Shown here piece by piece: positions 6,820 through 16,661 of a DNA stretch of 64,000 bases. Source of the stretch: Aedoeadaptatus urinae (GTDB lineage: Bacteria > Bacillota > Clostridia > Tissierellales > Peptoniphilaceae); the NCBI RefSeq assembly GCF_900155585.1, contig NZ_LT707417.1, positions 62,001 to 126,000 of the forward strand. The letters run 5' to 3'. The notes beneath the pieces are model-generated. The model did no database searches, was not told where the DNA came from, and saw nothing but the letters and a program-made list of their open reading frames with translations. Made by a program: the position numbers and the translations under genes. Each line of letters starts with the position of its first letter. The stretch's first letter is position 1.

Positions 6820-9360
6820 ATGTTTAAGGATCTATATGCCCACATCGACCAAAAGGATCGGTCGAGAAAACAGACCCTTCACGATCATTTGTACCACACG
6901 TCAGTCCAGTGCAGCTCCATGGGCAAGGACGTGGCACTGGAAAAAATGCTTTTTTACGTGGGGCTGCTACACGATTGCGGAAAAATAAAGAGCTCTTTTC
7001 AGCAGAAAATTTTGACCGATTCCAATGAGCGCGTGGATCATTCCACTTACGGCGGGCTGCTGACTTTGTGCTTTTTAGACGAAGTGTATGATGGTCTCGA
7101 TGGCGATGGAGACGAGGCATTTTCACCTATTTTGGAGAAGATTAACGAGGATGCCAATGTCCTTATCTACCTCAACGACTACGTTCATCTTCTGGTCTAC
7201 GCCATTATGTCCCATCACGGCCCTTACGACATGGTGCGGCAAAACGAGGACAATCGCTACGTCTACACGTCCTTTGAACGGGCGGAAAGAGAAAAAGCCG
7301 GGGCTGAATTTAAAGACGATTTCGAGATCTTTTTAGCCCACTGGCAAAGCAGGGGCGTCGATTTAAAGCGGCTGTTTGTCGAAGGCTTTGATGAATACAT
7401 AAAAGTCGCGGAAAAACTGGAAGTCCTCGCCCGGCGTACCAGTGACGACCGGAACGAAGCCATGTGCTTCTATCAAGGCATGCTCATGCGCTTGGTGGTG
7501 AGTATTTTAAAATCCGCCGACATTAAAGATACGATCAATTCCTATGAAACCGTCATCGAAGAGGAAGACGAGGCGACTCTGCGCGCTCTCGTCGACGATT
7601 TTGAAAAGCGGGTGCTCGCCACCTACGCAGGCTACGGCCCGCCGAAGGACGCCCTCGGCCGGGGGCGGGCTGCCATTGCCGATGCTATTTTGGTGCGGTC
7701 GAAAACCGACGACGGCGGGATCTATACTTTGGATTTGCCTACCGGCGCCGGCAAAACCCTGCTTTCTCTGCGCTACGGCGTGAACCAAATGAAATATAAA
7801 AAGAAGCGCCGCTTTTTCTACATCACCTCCTATCTTTCCATCTTGGAACAAAATGCGGCGACGATGAAAGGCATTCTTGGTCATGAGGATCAGGTGCTGG
7901 AGCACCATTCCAATGTGGTGGAGGATGAAGGAGGGGAGTCCTCCCGAGGTGGGACCGACGAAAAGCAGGACTCGATGGCTGCGGTGCAGCGCCAATTTTT
8001 ACTGGGCGATTGGACCTCGCCGGTGGTACTTACCACCATGGTGCAATTTTTCAACACGCTGTTTAAGGGAAAATCCGCCAATATCACCCGCTTTAAATCC
8101 TTCGTAGACGCCGTCATCGTACTGGACGAATTGCAGTCCTTGCCGACGGATGTGCTCTACATGATGAATCTTGCATTGAATTTCATGAAGACGGTCATGA
8201 ACACCACCGTGGTTTTGTCTACGGCGACTCAGCCCACCTACGGTTCCGCGAGCTTGAAACATCGACTGGATTACGGCGACGGAGATCAAAAAAATACCGC
8301 CATGGTGACGGTGACGGAGGAAGATAAGAAAAGTTTTGAGCGGGCGAAAGTGGCTCTCTTAGGAAAAATCGACGAGGAGCAGTCCCTCGACGACTTGGCG
8401 GCTTTCGTTCTTTCGAAAGAGGAGCAGTCTCGGCTGGTGATTTTAAATACCAAGGCGGCGGTGCGGGGGCTATACGATCGCCTCGCCGATTTCGTTCCGG
8501 AGAAGGATCTCTACTATCTTACGACGAACTTAACGGCGGCGGATCGCCTGGCGCGAATCGCCGAGATAAAGCATCGCCTTGAGACGGACGATCCCATTTG
8601 CGTCGTGAGCACCCAGCTCATCGAAGCGGGGGTGGACGCCGACTTTGCTCTGGTGGTTCGTTCCCTTACGGGCATCGACTCCATCGTGCAGGCCAGGGGC
8701 CGCTGCAATCGGGAGGGCAAGCGCAAAGATGCCTATACCTATGTGGTGAATATGGATCGCCGGGAAGAAAATATCGCGCCACTGAAAGGCATGGGTGAAA
8801 GAAAGCTGGCGAGCCGCTTGATATTAAGAAATGAAGAAGGAGAAATCGCCATTGAAGACTTTATTTCTCCCTACTTCGAAAAGCTCTATGCCAATTTAAA
8901 AGAGGACGGTCTGTCTCCCGTCTTCGATCTGCTTTCGAAGAATCCGTCGAAGAAAGATATATTGTTGAAATCCACGGGCGCGAGGCCGTTAAATGGCGGT
9001 ATGCTACTGGAAGACGGCCGGGTCTTAAATTCCTTCCAATCCTTTAAAGAAGCTTACGAAGAATTTCAGCTCATCGACGACCGACAGGAAGTGGCCGTGG
9101 TTTTATGTGATCAAACGGAAGCGGCCATCAATCGGTTGCGGGACATGGAGCTAAGCTCCGCGCGCTTCGATCCCCAGGCGTTAAAAGAAGCCCGCTACCT
9201 GATTCGTTCCTTCGCTCGCCACACGGTGCCCGTATCGAAAAAAGCTGCAGATGTTTGCGAGTCGATTTTAGACGGCATGGTGCAGGTGCTGCCTAAGGAA
9301 TTTTACGACAAGCGCTTCGGATTAAATTTGGAATATGAGGGGGGAATTATGATGAAATAA
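6820..9360 (+). CDS. cas3: CRISPR-associated helicase/nuclease Cas3, type I-C
   Basis: Cas3 is recruited by the type I-C Cascade complex to unwind and degrade target DNA. An N-terminal HD nuclease domain shows LLHDCGK near residue 50, the downstream DHSTYGG, and SHHGPYD. A superfamily 2 helicase follows: Walker A LPTGAGKT (about 306-313), a Walker B variant VLDELQ (about 434-439), motif III STATQPT, and motif VI QARGRCNR (about residue 624). The length (846 residues) fits an intact HD-helicase fusion. The ATG at 6820 is preceded by GAGGAGGT; the in-frame ATG at 6793 lies upstream of that RBS and is rejected. All motifs are intact, so interference activity is expected. Confidence 0.96.
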   Translation: MFKDLYAHIDQKDRSRKQTLHDHLYHTSVQCSSMGKDVALEKMLFYVGLLHDCGKIKSSFQQKILTDSNERVDHSTYGGLLTLCFLDEVYDGLDGDGDEAFSPILEKINEDANVLIYLNDYVHLLVYAIMSHHGPYDMVRQNEDNRYVYTSFERAEREKAGAEFKDDFEIFLAHWQSRGVDLKRLFVEGFDEYIKVAEKLEVLARRTSDDRNEAMCFYQGMLMRLVVSILKSADIKDTINSYETVIEEEDEATLRALVDDFEKRVLATYAGYGPPKDALGRGRAAIADAILVRSKTDDGGIYTLDLPTGAGKTLLSLRYGVNQMKYKKKRRFFYITSYLSILEQNAATMKGILGHEDQVLEHHSNVVEDEGGESSRGGTDEKQDSMAAVQRQFLLGDWTSPVVLTTMVQFFNTLFKGKSANITRFKSFVDAVIVLDELQSLPTDVLYMMNLALNFMKTVMNTTVVLSTATQPTYGSASLKHRLDYGDGDQKNTAMVTVTEEDKKSFERAKVALLGKIDEEQSLDDLAAFVLSKEEQSRLVILNTKAAVRGLYDRLADFVPEKDLYYLTTNLTAADRLARIAEIKHRLETDDPICVVSTQLIEAGVDADFALVVRSLTGIDSIVQARGRCNREGKRKDAYTYVVNMDRREENIAPLKGMGERKLASRLILRNEEGEIAIEDFISPYFEKLYANLKEDGLSPVFDLLSKNPSKKDILLKSTGARPLNGGMLLEDGRVLNSFQSFKEAYEEFQLIDDRQEVAVVLCDQTEAAINRLRDMELSSARFDPQALKEARYLIRSFARHTVPVSKKAADVCESILDGMVQVLPKEFYDKRFGLNLEYEGGIMMK

Positions 9361-9429
9361 AAAAGACACTAATGACCCCATAGAATCGATACCTTAATGC
9401 AAGATGACGAAATTGAAAGGAGGTGACTT

Positions 9430-10134
9430 ATGAATCAATCAAAGTTTTTCTACGCAAAAATCTATGGCGATCGAGCGTTAATCACATCCCCTGAAAGCAA
9501 ATCAGGTGGCGAAAAGTTTACTTACGACATCCCCACGCGGGAAATGCTTCGGGGGATCGTCGATGCCAATTACTTTAAGCCCGTTTTAAAAAACGTCGTG
9601 GACGAAGTGCGCATTATGAACAAGATCGAGTCCTATACCCAAGGCACGCGGCTGTTGTTAAAAAACTACGATAGCGATCTGAGTGCGTACACCTATCTCC
9701 AAGATGTGTGTTACTACATCAAATTTCACTTCGAGTGGAATGACGCACGAGACGATTTAAAGGGCGATCGCAACTATAATAAACACGAAGCCATTACGGA
9801 ACGCTCCCTGAAGCGAGGCGGCAGACGCCCGGTCTTTCTCGGCACCAGCGAGTGCGCCGGCTATATCGATGAGCTGACGGAAGAGCAATACGAAAACGAC
9901 CCGGGTTACTACGACGACAAGACCCTGGGCTTCGGGCTCATGTTCAACGAATTTATCTATCCCGCCGAACCGGGAGATATGCTTCAAGCCGTTTACGCAC
10001 CCATCAACATGGTTCGCGGTCGAATCGACTACGCGGCACTGGAAGACAAGGGCATTCTGCGGGAGGTCCGAAATTACGACTTTAAGGTGCCGACGCTGAC
10101 AAAGACCGTAGACGAAGAATTGGAAGACTATTAA
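9430..10134 (+). CDS. cas5c: Cas5c (Cas5d), type I-C pre-crRNA endonuclease
   Basis: In type I-C systems Cas5c replaces Cas6: it cuts pre-crRNA at the base of the repeat hairpin and stays bound to the 5' handle in Cascade. The 234-residue protein carries a Lys-His pair at K118-H119 (NYNKHEA) and a tyrosine near residue 48. These match in position the Tyr-Lys-His catalytic set described for Bacillus halodurans Cas5d. A glycine-rich loop (RGGRRPVFLGTSEC) follows. The RBS is AAAGGAGGTG. The 69-bp gap after cas3 shows no further gene. Confidence 0.94.
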   Translation: MNQSKFFYAKIYGDRALITSPESKSGGEKFTYDIPTREMLRGIVDANYFKPVLKNVVDEVRIMNKIESYTQGTRLLLKNYDSDLSAYTYLQDVCYYIKFHFEWNDARDDLKGDRNYNKHEAITERSLKRGGRRPVFLGTSECAGYIDELTEEQYENDPGYYDDKTLGFGLMFNEFIYPAEPGDMLQAVYAPINMVRGRIDYAALEDKGILREVRNYDFKVPTLTKTVDEELEDY

Positions 10135-10146
10135 AGGAGGTGAGAC

Positions 10147-12045
10147 ATGAGTTTATTGACAGCTTTACTGGACTCCTACGATTACGCCTTAGAACACGAC
10201 ATGGTGGGAAAGCCGGATCACTTCGGTCACATTCTCTTGCCCATGTACTACAATTCCATGAAATCTAATGGTAAAAACATCATCGAGCTTCTCTTAAGTA
10301 AAGATAGCAAGCTTCTGGAAGCGCACTTACTCCCGGAAGGAGAAACGATTCAGTTTCCCGTCACGGAAGATTCCGTGGCAAGGAGCAGTGGCGTAGCACC
10401 GCACCCTTTAGTGGACTCCGCTTCCTACGTGATTCAAGACGAAGGAAAGCGAAGCGCCGCTTACATGGAACAGATGGAAAACTGGTTGACCTACGACGAC
10501 AACGATTTTGTGCGGATCATTCACGATTTTTTAATCCAACCGGGTATTCTCGATGCCGTTATGCAGAAGGTGAAGGACTCGGAAGAGGATGAGGCGGAAA
10601 AGCAAAAAAAGAACGCGGTCACCATTGATTTCGAAAAAGTGTTTTTTACCTTTTCCGTTGAAAATTACGACGGTCTGAAAAATATCAGCGTCAGCGAAAA
10701 TAGCGATCTACAGGCGAGGTACAAGGCTTATGTGGAACACCTAAACGCCAATGATCCTTCGAAGGAAAAGATTACTTGCAACTTAAGCGGCAAGCAGGAT
10801 TACCTGTGTATCAAGCATCAACCGCTCATGGGGACGGCCCGTTTGGTCTCGCAAATTACAGCCAATGACGAAAACTGGAGAGGCCGCTTTACCATGGCGG
10901 ATCAGAACATCAAGCTCGGCATGGAGACGAGTCAAAAGATTCACCTCATGGCTAAGTATTTGCTTTCAGGCGAAGAGACGCGGCGTTGGTTGGGTGAGCA
11001 GGCCAATATGGTGAGCTGGTTTTCCGACGACCTTTCCAATGCAGTGGCATTCGATCCGTCGAAGTCGGCGGAAATGCCGGCGGGAATTTTTGAAAAATTA
11101 CTGGCCGAGCAAAAAGAAAAGAGCGATGCGCCCGCTATTTCCGACGAAATGACGGAGAACATCGTCAAGTCATTTACCAACGGCAAGCGACTGTTTTCCG
11201 ACGACGCCACTTATTACATCGCCATTTTCGACAAGATAAGCAACGGCCGCGTGGCGACGAAATATTTCCGGACTTTGAGTGCCTCCCGTTTAAAAGAAAA
11301 TTTAGTGGCGTGGCAGGAGAAATACCATTGGCGCGGCTACAGCAAAGAGAATCGGGACAAAGTATTTACGCCGAGCCCGAGGCGACTGGTCTTGGCCGCC
11401 TACGGTGTGGAGCGCGACGGTTTTCTGGAAATATCTAAAAAGGACTTCTTAAAAAATCAATACCAAAACATTTTAACTGCCTTGGTAGAAGGACGAAACA
11501 TCCCCGAAAACTTTGAAAAAGCCTTGACCATGAACATTCGCCATCGTCAAAATTACGATAACACGTGGATGGAAGTGAAGTTTTGCGCCTTGGCCGTGTT
11601 AAAAGATAAAGGAGGGTTTAAAGACGCTATGTTAAATCGAGAAAACACCGATCGATCGTACTTATTCGGTCGCCTGCTGGCTTTGTTTGAGCGCATGGAG
11701 GCCGGCACATTCGGCGAAAAAGAAGAGCGAAGCACCAATGCCGAAAAAATGTGGACCAGCTACACCAATCATCCGGCGACCATGATGATGCGCTTGAGGA
11801 ACTTGCTAAAGCCCTATGAGCGGAAAATGGCAACGAGCGAGCAAAACCGCGGACTTTACTTTAAACTGAGTCGTGACATTAGCGAAGTCACCAATATGCT
11901 TCACAATAATTACGACATGGATTCGGCGGAAGTGAACCGACCTTTGGATTACGGATTCATTTTCGGCTACGAAGCGCAAATGCGGGACATTTTTACGAAG
12001 AGAAATAAAGAAACGGAAGAAGCCAAGGAGGAAGACCATGATTAA
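10147..12045 (+). CDS. cas8c: Cas8c (Csd1), type I-C Cascade large subunit
   Basis: This 632-residue Csd1-family protein is the large subunit of type I-C Cascade and is responsible for PAM recognition and Cas3 recruitment. In other I-C systems an internal start also gives a Cas11-like small subunit. Family features include the N-terminal MSLLTALLDSYDYALEHD and the central AIFDKISNGRVATKYFRTL. The start follows AAAGGAGGTGAGAC. Its last codons overlap the cas7c ATG by eight bases. A C-terminal internal start producing the small subunit is plausible but I did not identify a convincing one. Confidence 0.93.
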   Translation: MSLLTALLDSYDYALEHDMVGKPDHFGHILLPMYYNSMKSNGKNIIELLLSKDSKLLEAHLLPEGETIQFPVTEDSVARSSGVAPHPLVDSASYVIQDEGKRSAAYMEQMENWLTYDDNDFVRIIHDFLIQPGILDAVMQKVKDSEEDEAEKQKKNAVTIDFEKVFFTFSVENYDGLKNISVSENSDLQARYKAYVEHLNANDPSKEKITCNLSGKQDYLCIKHQPLMGTARLVSQITANDENWRGRFTMADQNIKLGMETSQKIHLMAKYLLSGEETRRWLGEQANMVSWFSDDLSNAVAFDPSKSAEMPAGIFEKLLAEQKEKSDAPAISDEMTENIVKSFTNGKRLFSDDATYYIAIFDKISNGRVATKYFRTLSASRLKENLVAWQEKYHWRGYSKENRDKVFTPSPRRLVLAAYGVERDGFLEISKKDFLKNQYQNILTALVEGRNIPENFEKALTMNIRHRQNYDNTWMEVKFCALAVLKDKGGFKDAMLNRENTDRSYLFGRLLALFERMEAGTFGEKEERSTNAEKMWTSYTNHPATMMMRLRNLLKPYERKMATSEQNRGLYFKLSRDISEVTNMLHNNYDMDSAEVNRPLDYGFIFGYEAQMRDIFTKRNKETEEAKEEDHD

Positions 12046-12892
12046 TCATAAAGTCGATTTTATCTTTACCATTGAAGTGGAAGGCGCCAATCCAAACGGC
12101 GACCCCTTGACGGGAAACATGCCTCGCATCGACGGCAGGGGCTTCGGTGAAATCAGCGATGTATGCCTGAAGCGCAAAATCAGAAACCGCATGCAGGATA
12201 TGGGACACGATATTTTTGTCAAGGCGGCGGAACGAAGCGACGACGGATTCAATTCATTGGAAGGCCGTTTTAATGCAAGCTTCGACAAAGAAGTTTCCGA
12301 TGAGGATGCGGCACAACAGGCCAATGAAAAATGGATGGACATTCGCTCCTTCGGCCAAGTATTCACCTATCAAAAACGCGCCTTGGGAATTCGCGGTCCC
12401 GTCAGCATTTCCATAGGAAAATCCGTGGATCCCGTAGAAACGACCACCATGCAGATCACCAAAAGCGTCAGCGGCATGGAGCCGAAGCCGGGCAAAAGCC
12501 GCAGCGCCGACACCATGGGGAGCAAGCACTATGTGGATTGGGGCGTGTACGTGGTCAACGGCAGCGTGAACTGCTACCTGGCTGAAAAGACCGGATTCGA
12601 CGAAGAAGACTTAAAGGTGCTGAAAGAATGTATCCGCACCCTTTTCGTCAACGACGTGTCCGCGGCGCGGCCGGACGGTTCCATGGAAGTGAAGGATATT
12701 TACTGGTTCAACCATTCGTCGAAAGTCGGCGATATTTCCAGCGGCAAGATCAAAGATTTGCTTTTACACGACGAGCTGAGCGTAGGCACCATGAAGCCCC
12801 GCTACGAAGACTACCACTTTCGATTGGACGAAGAAAAATTAAAAGCCTATGAAGGGGAAGGATTGAGCGTCGAACACTTAAAGGGGCTCTAA
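12038..12892 (+). CDS. cas7c: Cas7c (Csd2), type I-C Cascade backbone subunit
   Basis: This 284-residue RAMP protein multimerises along the crRNA to form the Cascade backbone. It has the Csd2 signature near the N-terminus (FTIEVEGANPNGDPLTGNMPR) and the conserved SFGQVF and GIRGPVSIS segments of the RRM core. Its start overlaps the end of cas8c, so the two are probably translationally coupled. The stop is followed after one base by cas4. Confidence 0.95.
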   Translation: MINHKVDFIFTIEVEGANPNGDPLTGNMPRIDGRGFGEISDVCLKRKIRNRMQDMGHDIFVKAAERSDDGFNSLEGRFNASFDKEVSDEDAAQQANEKWMDIRSFGQVFTYQKRALGIRGPVSISIGKSVDPVETTTMQITKSVSGMEPKPGKSRSADTMGSKHYVDWGVYVVNGSVNCYLAEKTGFDEEDLKVLKECIRTLFVNDVSAARPDGSMEVKDIYWFNHSSKVGDISSGKIKDLLLHDELSVGTMKPRYEDYHFRLDEEKLKAYEGEGLSVEHLKGL

Positions 12893-12893
12893 A

Positions 12894-13547
12894 ATGATCG
12901 GGGAAGACGACTTTCTCATGTTGAGCGGCATTCAACACTTTTTATTCTGCAAGCGCCAGTGGGCCTTGATCCACGTGGAGCAGGTGTGGAGCGAAAACAG
13001 CTACACGGCTCAGGGGCAGCTGATTCACGAGAAAGTCGATCAGCCTTTTATCAAAGAGAAGCGAAAAGACCTGATTATCTCCAGAGCCATGGATGTGAGC
13101 TCGAAGACCCTTGGACTTTCCGGGCGATTGGACGCCATTGAATTTCGCCGGGGAGAAGAAGGCATCGCTTTAAAGGGACGCAAAGGGATGTGGGTGCCCA
13201 CCGTCGTGGAGTACAAGCGGGGCAAAAAGAAAAAAGACGATTACGACGAGGCTCAGCTTATGGCGCAGGCCATATGTATCGAAGAAACCCTGAATGTGTC
13301 CATGGACTACGGCTATATCTATTACCACGAGACGGACACCCGGGAAAGAGTCGATTTTACTCCCGAGCTGCGAGCGTTGGTCGTGGAAACGGCCCGCGCC
13401 ATGCACGAATGCTACGACGCCCGCATCGTTCCAAAGGCGGAATATTTTAAAAACTGCACTCTGTGCTCCCTTTACGATGCCTGTCGCCCGCGGCTGACCA
13501 AGAAGGGAAAGAACGTTCATCGATACATTTACGAGGCGGAACTATGA
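12894..13547 (+). CDS. cas4: Cas4, adaptation nuclease
   Basis: This 217-residue RecB-like Fe-S nuclease helps Cas1-Cas2 select PAM-containing prespacers and trim them in the right orientation. An N-terminal cysteine (C19 in FLFCKRQW) and the C-terminal cluster CTLCSLYDAC would bind the 4Fe-4S centre. The nuclease motif reads VVEYKRGKK and is followed by the QL-containing motif EAQLMAQA. It overlaps cas1 by an ATGA junction. Confidence 0.94.
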   Translation: MIGEDDFLMLSGIQHFLFCKRQWALIHVEQVWSENSYTAQGQLIHEKVDQPFIKEKRKDLIISRAMDVSSKTLGLSGRLDAIEFRRGEEGIALKGRKGMWVPTVVEYKRGKKKKDDYDEAQLMAQAICIEETLNVSMDYGYIYYHETDTRERVDFTPELRALVVETARAMHECYDARIVPKAEYFKNCTLCSLYDACRPRLTKKGKNVHRYIYEAEL

Positions 13548-14575
13548 AAAAACTTCTGAACGTATTGTACGTGACCAATCCGGACTACTACCTGCGCAAA
13601 GAAGGGCTCAATGTGGCGGTGACTCTGGAAGGGAAGCGAGTGGGGCGCTTTCCGATCCATATCTTGCGTCAAATCGTCTGCTTCAACTACATGGGCGCGA
13701 GCCCCGACCTTATGAAACTCTGCATGGAAGAAAATGTGCCCATCACCTTCTTTACGCCTTATGGCAAGTATTGCGGACGGGTCGTGAGCGCCTCCTTCGG
13801 CAATATTTACACCCGAAAGAAGCAATACCGCCTGGCGGAATCCGAAGAATCCCTTGAAGTGGCGAGAAACATGATCTATGCCAAAGCCTATAATTCGCGA
13901 AAAATATTGATCCGGGGGCGATTGGATCACAAAGAAACCCTGGATTCGGCTCGAGTGCAGGAAGCCATCAACTCCATGAAGACCTGGATGGAAGAGATCA
14001 AGACCTGCAAGGACAAAGACAGCCTTCGCGGCATGGAAGGGGTCATCGCCCGCCTCTACTTTTCCGTCTTGGACGAACTCATCGTGAAACAGCGGGAAGA
14101 CTTTTACTTTATCGAGCGAAGTAAACGTCCGCCTATGGATCGATTCAACGCCTTACTTTCCTTCTTCTATGCCATCCTCGCAAACGAAACAGCGGCGGCA
14201 CTGGAAGGCGTCGGCATCGACTCCTACGCCGGGTTCTTTCACACAGATCGACCGGGGCGAGTGAGCATGGCATTGGATTTGATCGAGGAAATGCGCGCCT
14301 TCCTCGTGGATAAATTCTGCCTTTCCCTGGTCAATTTAAATCGCATCGACAAGCGTCATTTCGAAATAAAAGAAAACGGCGCCTGCCTTTTAAACGATAA
14401 AGGCCGGGAGATCGCTTTAGAACAATGGAATAAAAAAGAACAGGAAGAAATCGTTCATCCCTTTATCGACGAAAAAATCAAACTGGGGCTTTTGCCTCAT
14501 GTGCAGGCACAGCTGTTAAATGCCTACATGCGAGGCGATATAGAAGCCTACCCGCCCTTTATGATGGGAGGATAA
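13544..14575 (+). CDS. cas1: Cas1, CRISPR integrase (type I-C)
   Basis: This 343-residue integrase inserts new spacers at the leader end. Active-site candidates are the glutamate in GMEGVIARLYF (family E), the histidine in SYAGFFHTDRPGR, and the downstream acidic residue in ALDLIEEMR. The true start is ATG 13544, overlapping the cas4 stop (ATGA). The longer frame from 13463 lies inside cas4. An intact Cas1 together with the long array suggests recent or continuing adaptation. Confidence 0.95.
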   Translation: MKKLLNVLYVTNPDYYLRKEGLNVAVTLEGKRVGRFPIHILRQIVCFNYMGASPDLMKLCMEENVPITFFTPYGKYCGRVVSASFGNIYTRKKQYRLAESEESLEVARNMIYAKAYNSRKILIRGRLDHKETLDSARVQEAINSMKTWMEEIKTCKDKDSLRGMEGVIARLYFSVLDELIVKQREDFYFIERSKRPPMDRFNALLSFFYAILANETAAALEGVGIDSYAGFFHTDRPGRVSMALDLIEEMRAFLVDKFCLSLVNLNRIDKRHFEIKENGACLLNDKGREIALEQWNKKEQEEIVHPFIDEKIKLGLLPHVQAQLLNAYMRGDIEAYPPFMMGG

Positions 14576-14869
14576 ATGCAAATACTACTTACCTATGATG
14601 TGGAAACCGTGACGCCACAGGGACGCAAGCGCCTAAGACAAGTGGCAAAAGTCTGCACGGATTACGGCCAACGGGTACAAAACTCGGTTTTTGAACTAAA
14701 TCTGGATCCCGCGGGACTGGTGACCATAAAAGCCAAATTAAATGATATAATCGATCCGAAGAAAGACTCCATCCGAATCTATAATTTGGGCAAAAATTGG
14801 GAACGTCGAATCGAAACCATGGGTTTGGACGATAGCTACAACCCGGAATCGGATCTATTAATACTTTGA
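14576..14869 (+). CDS. cas2: Cas2, adaptation complex scaffold
   Basis: This 97-residue ferredoxin-fold protein bridges two Cas1 dimers in the integration complex. It contains the N-terminal strand LLTYDVETV with the conserved acidic D8, and the family segment YGQRVQNSVFE. It starts directly after the cas1 stop with no gap. The array leader begins immediately after its stop, so cas2 is the leader-proximal gene, as in most I-C loci. Confidence 0.95.
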   Translation: MQILLTYDVETVTPQGRKRLRQVAKVCTDYGQRVQNSVFELNLDPAGLVTIKAKLNDIIDPKKDSIRIYNLGKNWERRIETMGLDDSYNPESDLLIL

Positions 14870-14991
14870 GAAGGGGAGCTGCACAGAAAAGTCCCGGAGC
14901 TATCTCATAAAAAAGCGAGAAAAAAAGCGACAAAACGCTTAAAAATGACTTAGCTGTATGGAAAAAGCCCACAAAAGGGCTTAAAAATACA
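14870..14991 (+). promoter_or_regulatory. CRISPR leader
   Basis: This 122-bp, A-rich, non-coding interval lies between cas2 and the first repeat. It holds two hairpins with the same hexaloop ACAAAA: AAGCG..CGCTT at 14925-14940 and AAGCCC..GGGCTT at 14965-14982. The second ends nine bases before the first repeat. It should contain the pre-crRNA promoter and the Cas1-Cas2 docking site. I could not pick a convincing -35/-10 pair. Confidence 0.8.
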
Positions 14992-15090
14992 GTCGCACCC
15001 CTCGCGGGTGCGTGGATTGAAATGGATAAGTGCAAAAAGTAAAAAGCATACATAAGACGTCGCACCCCTCGCGGGTGCGTGGATTGAAAT

Positions 15091-15526
15091 CAACTCAAGA
15101 TCAAGATGGAGAATATCATCAATAGTCGCACCCCTCGCGGGTGCGTGGATTGAAATATCTTTGCAGACCGTCGCTTGTCGATACAGTTTTCTAGTCGCAC
15201 CCCTCGCGGGTGCGTGGATTGAAATTCTTGCTCCTCGTCCACGACGAGAGCATACTCCGCGTCGCACCCCTCGCGGGTGCGTGGATTGAAATATTGGTTA
15301 TCCCCGTCAGCTCGACGATGAAATCGGTCGCACCCCTCGCGGGTGCGTGGATTGAAATCAGATACCATTTAGAAACATCAGGGAATTCAAGTGTCGCACC
15401 CCTCGCGGGTGCGTGGATTGAAATGCCAAAATCACTCTGCCAGCTCCTCGAATTAAAAAGTCGCACCCCTCGCGGGTGCGTGGATTGAAATCAACTCAAG
15501 ATCAAGATGGAGAATATCATCAATAA
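15091..15526 (+). repeat. same spacer at positions 2 and 8 of the array
   Basis: The spacer starting CAACTCAAGATCAAGATGGA occurs at 15091-15124 and again at 15492-15526, with one extra terminal A in the second copy. The five spacers between the copies are unique. The one-base length difference argues for two independent acquisitions of the same protospacer or for a shifted duplication. Confidence 0.9.
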
Positions 15527-16661
15527 GTCGCACCCCTCGCGGGTGCGTGGATTGAAATGTATTCTAAGAGATTAATTTTCTTATCAAAACATAAGTCGCA
15601 CCCCTCGCGGGTGCGTGGATTGAAATAAGTTTTAAGAACCATGCGTCGAAGCGCTTCAAGAAGTCGCACCCCTCGCGGGTGCGTGGATTGAAATGTCTTC
15701 TCCCCGGCCACCCTTTCCCCAACCGGAGGTCGCACCCCTCGCGGGTGCGTGGATTGAAATAACGCAAATGCTCGGCTTAATAAATAAGACGGATGTCGCA
15801 CCCCTCGCGGGTGCGTGGATTGAAATGGTGATTCTTAATAAAAACGCAAGTATCGCATGGGTCGCACCCCTCGCGGGTGCGTGGATTGAAATATTCGTGC
15901 CGGGTCTCATGAGATGCTCACAGATTTGTCGCACCCCTCGCGGGTGCGTGGATTGAAATCCGCTGATTAAACTTCGTCATCCTCTACCCCCATTTGTCGC
16001 ACCCCTCGCGGGTGCGTGGATTGAAATTCACCGATGGCCAGCCGCTGCTTGGTCAATATATCGTCGCACCCCTCGCGGGTGCGTGGATTGAAATCCGAAG
16101 GAATACCCTCGCCCGGTGGTGTCGTGGAGTCGCACCCCTCGCGGGTGCGTGGATTGAAATGATCCAGCTTCGGGCGGAAAACCCGTCATTTAAAGTCGCA
16201 CCCCTCGCGGGTGCGTGGATTGAAATTTGAACAAAAGTATCAAAAGCCGCCTTAATTTCCGTCGCACCCCTCGCGGGTGCGTGGATTGAAATATCATTTC
16301 GCCTCAATTCAATTTCCGACGTATACGTCGCACCCCTCGCGGGTGCGTGGATTGAAATTTGATAGATATGTTGATTTATTCGCCGAAGCTTAAGTCGCAC
16401 CCCTCGCGGGTGCGTGGATTGAAATCACTTGCCTGACGACGTGCGGCCAGTCTTGCTTCTGTCGCACCCCTCGCGGGTGCGTGGATTGAAATTCCTCTTC
16501 CATCAGTTCGCGGCATAGGCCTTGTATGTCGCACCCCTCGCGGGTGCGTGGATTGAAATTCCAAGACGTAAGACAAGTTTATTTTTAGTCGTTAGTCGCA
16601 CCCCTCGCGGGTGCGTGGATTGAAATCTTCGCCAACATATCAAACTCACCTTTTAGCAATT

